The notes beneath the pieces were generated by a model, which saw only the letters and a list, made by a program, of their open reading frames with translations, did not search any database and had not been told where the DNA came from. From positions 1,411,526 to 1,475,525 of the forward strand of contig NZ_CP025025.1 in assembly GCF_002874535.1 (NCBI RefSeq): a stretch of 64,000 nt of DNA. Reading direction: 5' to 3'. This DNA comes from Mesobacillus jeotgali. Lineage in GTDB: Bacteria; Bacillota; Bacilli; Bacillales; Cytobacillaceae. Each line of letters starts with the position of its first letter. Position 1 is the first letter of the stretch. The translations under genes and the position numbers were made by a program. This document shows, piece after piece, positions 62,779 through 64,000 of this stretch.

Positions 62779-63429
62779 ATGGAGGAAATCATTCAACTGC
62801 TGAAAAACATTGATAGTAGTCTCCACTACTACATTGATGAATATGGGGCAGCCATTTATATACTATTGTTTTTGGTTGTTTATTTTAAAACGGCTTTTGT
62901 AATCCTTACATTTTTGCCAGGGGATTCGATGGTTTTCGCAAGCGGTACTCTGGCGGCTACCGGAGATTTAGATTTTAAAAGCTTGTTTATGCTCTTTGCG
63001 ATTGCAACTGTTTTGGGTGATAGCCAGAATTTCTTCATCGGCAAGCAGCTTGGAAAATTACAATCCAATAATCATTTTCTAGATCGAATCACTTCAGATA
63101 AATCGATTGGCAAAGCAAGAAATTTTCTGTCTGACTATGGAAAAATAGCCATTACGGCCTCCAGGTTTGTCCCGCTCATGCGAACCTCGGTACCGTTTGT
63201 CTCAGGTTACACAGGATATGAGTACAGAACATTTTTGAGCTACAATCTTATTGGAGGAAGCGTCTGGACGGCGTTTTGGCTAACCGCAGGATTTTCACTA
63301 GGGAATATTGCCTGGGTAGAGAATAACCTATTCCTTACTCTTTTGATGGTATCTTCTACTGCCTTCATTCCTGCAATCATGGGTTTGGTTAAACAATATA
63401 AAAAGAAGAAAGAGGCAATAGCTTCATAG
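62779..63429 (+). CDS. DedA family membrane protein
   Basis: 216 residues of the DedA/VTT (SNARE-associated) family. Typical motifs are FLPGDSMVFASGTLA, the central GDSQNFFIGKQLG, and F.SRF.P..RT..P..SGY (ASRFVPLMRTSVPFVSGYTGY). DedA proteins act in lipid carrier recycling or membrane homeostasis; some flip undecaprenyl phosphate. The specific role here is unknown. ATG 62779 follows GGGGATGGAGG. Not at this place in B. subtilis. Confidence 0.88.
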   Translation: MEEIIQLLKNIDSSLHYYIDEYGAAIYILLFLVVYFKTAFVILTFLPGDSMVFASGTLAATGDLDFKSLFMLFAIATVLGDSQNFFIGKQLGKLQSNNHFLDRITSDKSIGKARNFLSDYGKIAITASRFVPLMRTSVPFVSGYTGYEYRTFLSYNLIGGSVWTAFWLTAGFSLGNIAWVENNLFLTLLMVSSTAFIPAIMGLVKQYKKKKEAIAS

Positions 63430-63451
63430 TATGACAGATATGCTAAAAACA

Positions 63452-63483
63452 AAACCCGCCGGTGGAATTGACCAGGCGGGTTT
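63452..63483. terminator. bidirectional terminator between dedA and rqcH
   Basis: AAACCCGCC / GGCGGGTTT stem (63452-63460 with 63475-63483) that can be extended inward by GGT / ACC. A-run before and T-run after serve both convergent genes. Confidence 0.85.
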
Positions 63484-63490
63484 CTTGATG

Positions 63491-64000
63491 TTACTGTTTC
63501 AATTTCAGAATCATATCTTCATCCGGCGTGACGTATACGGTCTGCTGTTGTTCATAAATCACGAATCCAGGCTTTGCCCCGGCTGGCTTCTTCACATGAC
63601 GCACTTTGGTGAAGTCAACAGGAACTGAGCTGGAATTCCGTGCTTTGCTGAAGTAGGCCGCCATCTGTGCTGCTTCGAGAATCGTTTCTTCAGATGGCTC
63701 TTTACTGCGGATGACTACATGCGATCCCGGGATATCCTTTGTGTGGAGCCATATTTCATCGCGTGCAGCTACCTTGTTTGTTAAGTAATCATTTTGCTTA
63801 TTATTTTTCCCGACTAAGATTTCTGTATCATCGGAAGAGCGATATTTTTCAAGAAGCGGCTTTAAGTTTTGCTTGTTTTTATTTCCCTTTTTCTGACGGG
63901 CGCGGATATATCCGCCCTCAATCAACTCTTCCCTTATCTCCTCAATATCCTTTGGCGAAGCGGCTTCAACCTGCTGCAGGAGAGTATCGAAGTAGGAAAC
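63491..64000 (-). CDS. rqcH: RqcH, C-terminal part (NFACT-family ribosome quality control factor)
   Basis: Only the last 169 codons are in the window; the gene continues beyond base 64000. The [14 protein letters not shown] segment ends the coiled coil, and the NFACT-R domain follows ([35 protein letters not shown]). RqcH recruits tRNA-Ala to obstructed 50S subunits and adds C-terminal alanine tails to stalled peptides; it was earlier called YloA/FbpA, a fibronectin-binding protein. It is convergent with the dedA-family gene. Confidence 0.95.
   Translation of the reverse strand, partial: VSYFDTLLQQVEAASPKDIEEIREELIEGGYIRARQKKGNKNKQNLKPLLEKYRSSDDTEILVGKNNKQNDYLTNKVAARDEIWLHTKDIPGSHVVIRSKEPSEETILEAAQMAAYFSKARNSSSVPVDFTKVRHVKKPAGAKPGFVIYEQQQTVYVTPDEDMILKLKQ

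Overview
The window is a chromosomal stretch of an endospore-forming, low-to-moderate GC Gram-positive bacterium of the family Bacillaceae. This rests on pro-sigma-E and sigma-G genes, spoIIGA, spoVD, spoVE, ylbJ and gerR, a bacillithiol gene (bshC), T-box and PyrR RNA regulation, AGGAGG-type ribosome binding sites and frequent TTG/GTG starts. Gene order follows Bacillus subtilis from ylbH (rsmD) to pyrE. The species cannot be named from the sequence alone, and no tRNA, rRNA, CRISPR array, phage or transposase gene was seen.

Layout. (1) 1-10.1 kb: an unrecognised membrane-anchored protein, then rsmD-coaD, convergent ylbJ, ylbK-ylbL, tmcAL, ylbN-rpmF, a crotonase-family gene and gerR. (2) 10.1-14.5 kb: the main departure from B. 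subtilis order. A ylbP acetyltransferase and a three-gene biotin-dependent acyl-CoA carboxylase operon lie between two inverted copies of a roughly 120 bp palindromic repeat; one copy carries an extra insertion of about 120 bp. (3) 14.6-18 kb: panE, a DUF3397 membrane protein and bshC. (4) 18-38 kb: the dcw (division and cell wall) cluster: mraZ, rsmH, ftsL, pbpB, spoVD, murE, an orphan MurF-N-domain-like gene, mraY, murD, spoVE, murG, murB, divIB, two DUF881 genes, sbp, ftsA, ftsZ. (5) 38.5-41.2 kb: the sporulation sigma genes spoIIGA-sigE and sigG. (6) 41.3-50.7 kb: ylmC, pgeF, ylmE, sepF, ylmG, ylmH, divIVA, ileS (with T-box), ylyA, lspA and an RluD-type pseudouridine synthase. (7) 50.7-62.6 kb: the complete pyrimidine operon pyrR-pyrP-pyrB-pyrC-carA-carB-pyrK-pyrD-pyrF-pyrE with three PyrR attenuators. 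(8) The end: a DedA-family membrane protein and the C-terminal part of rqcH on the minus strand.

The genes work together as follows. The dcw cluster makes lipid II (murE, mraY, murD, murG, murB) and builds the divisome (ftsZ, ftsA, sepF, ftsL, divIB, pbpB). Its sporulation-specific relatives spoVD and spoVE are interleaved. SpoIIGA activates pro-sigma-E in the mother cell while sigG is switched on in the forespore. The pyr operon makes UMP de novo and is tuned by UMP-bound PyrR.

Most of the window is conserved housekeeping DNA, and I found no clearly new multi-gene system. The most interesting unexplained items lie between genes or in one small gene: the inverted repeat pair, a 52-bp tandem repeat upstream of spoVD, a six-copy array with a 20-bp period upstream of lspA, palindromes in the ftsZ-spoIIGA and spoVE-murG gaps, and the orphan MurF-like N-domain between murE and mraY.
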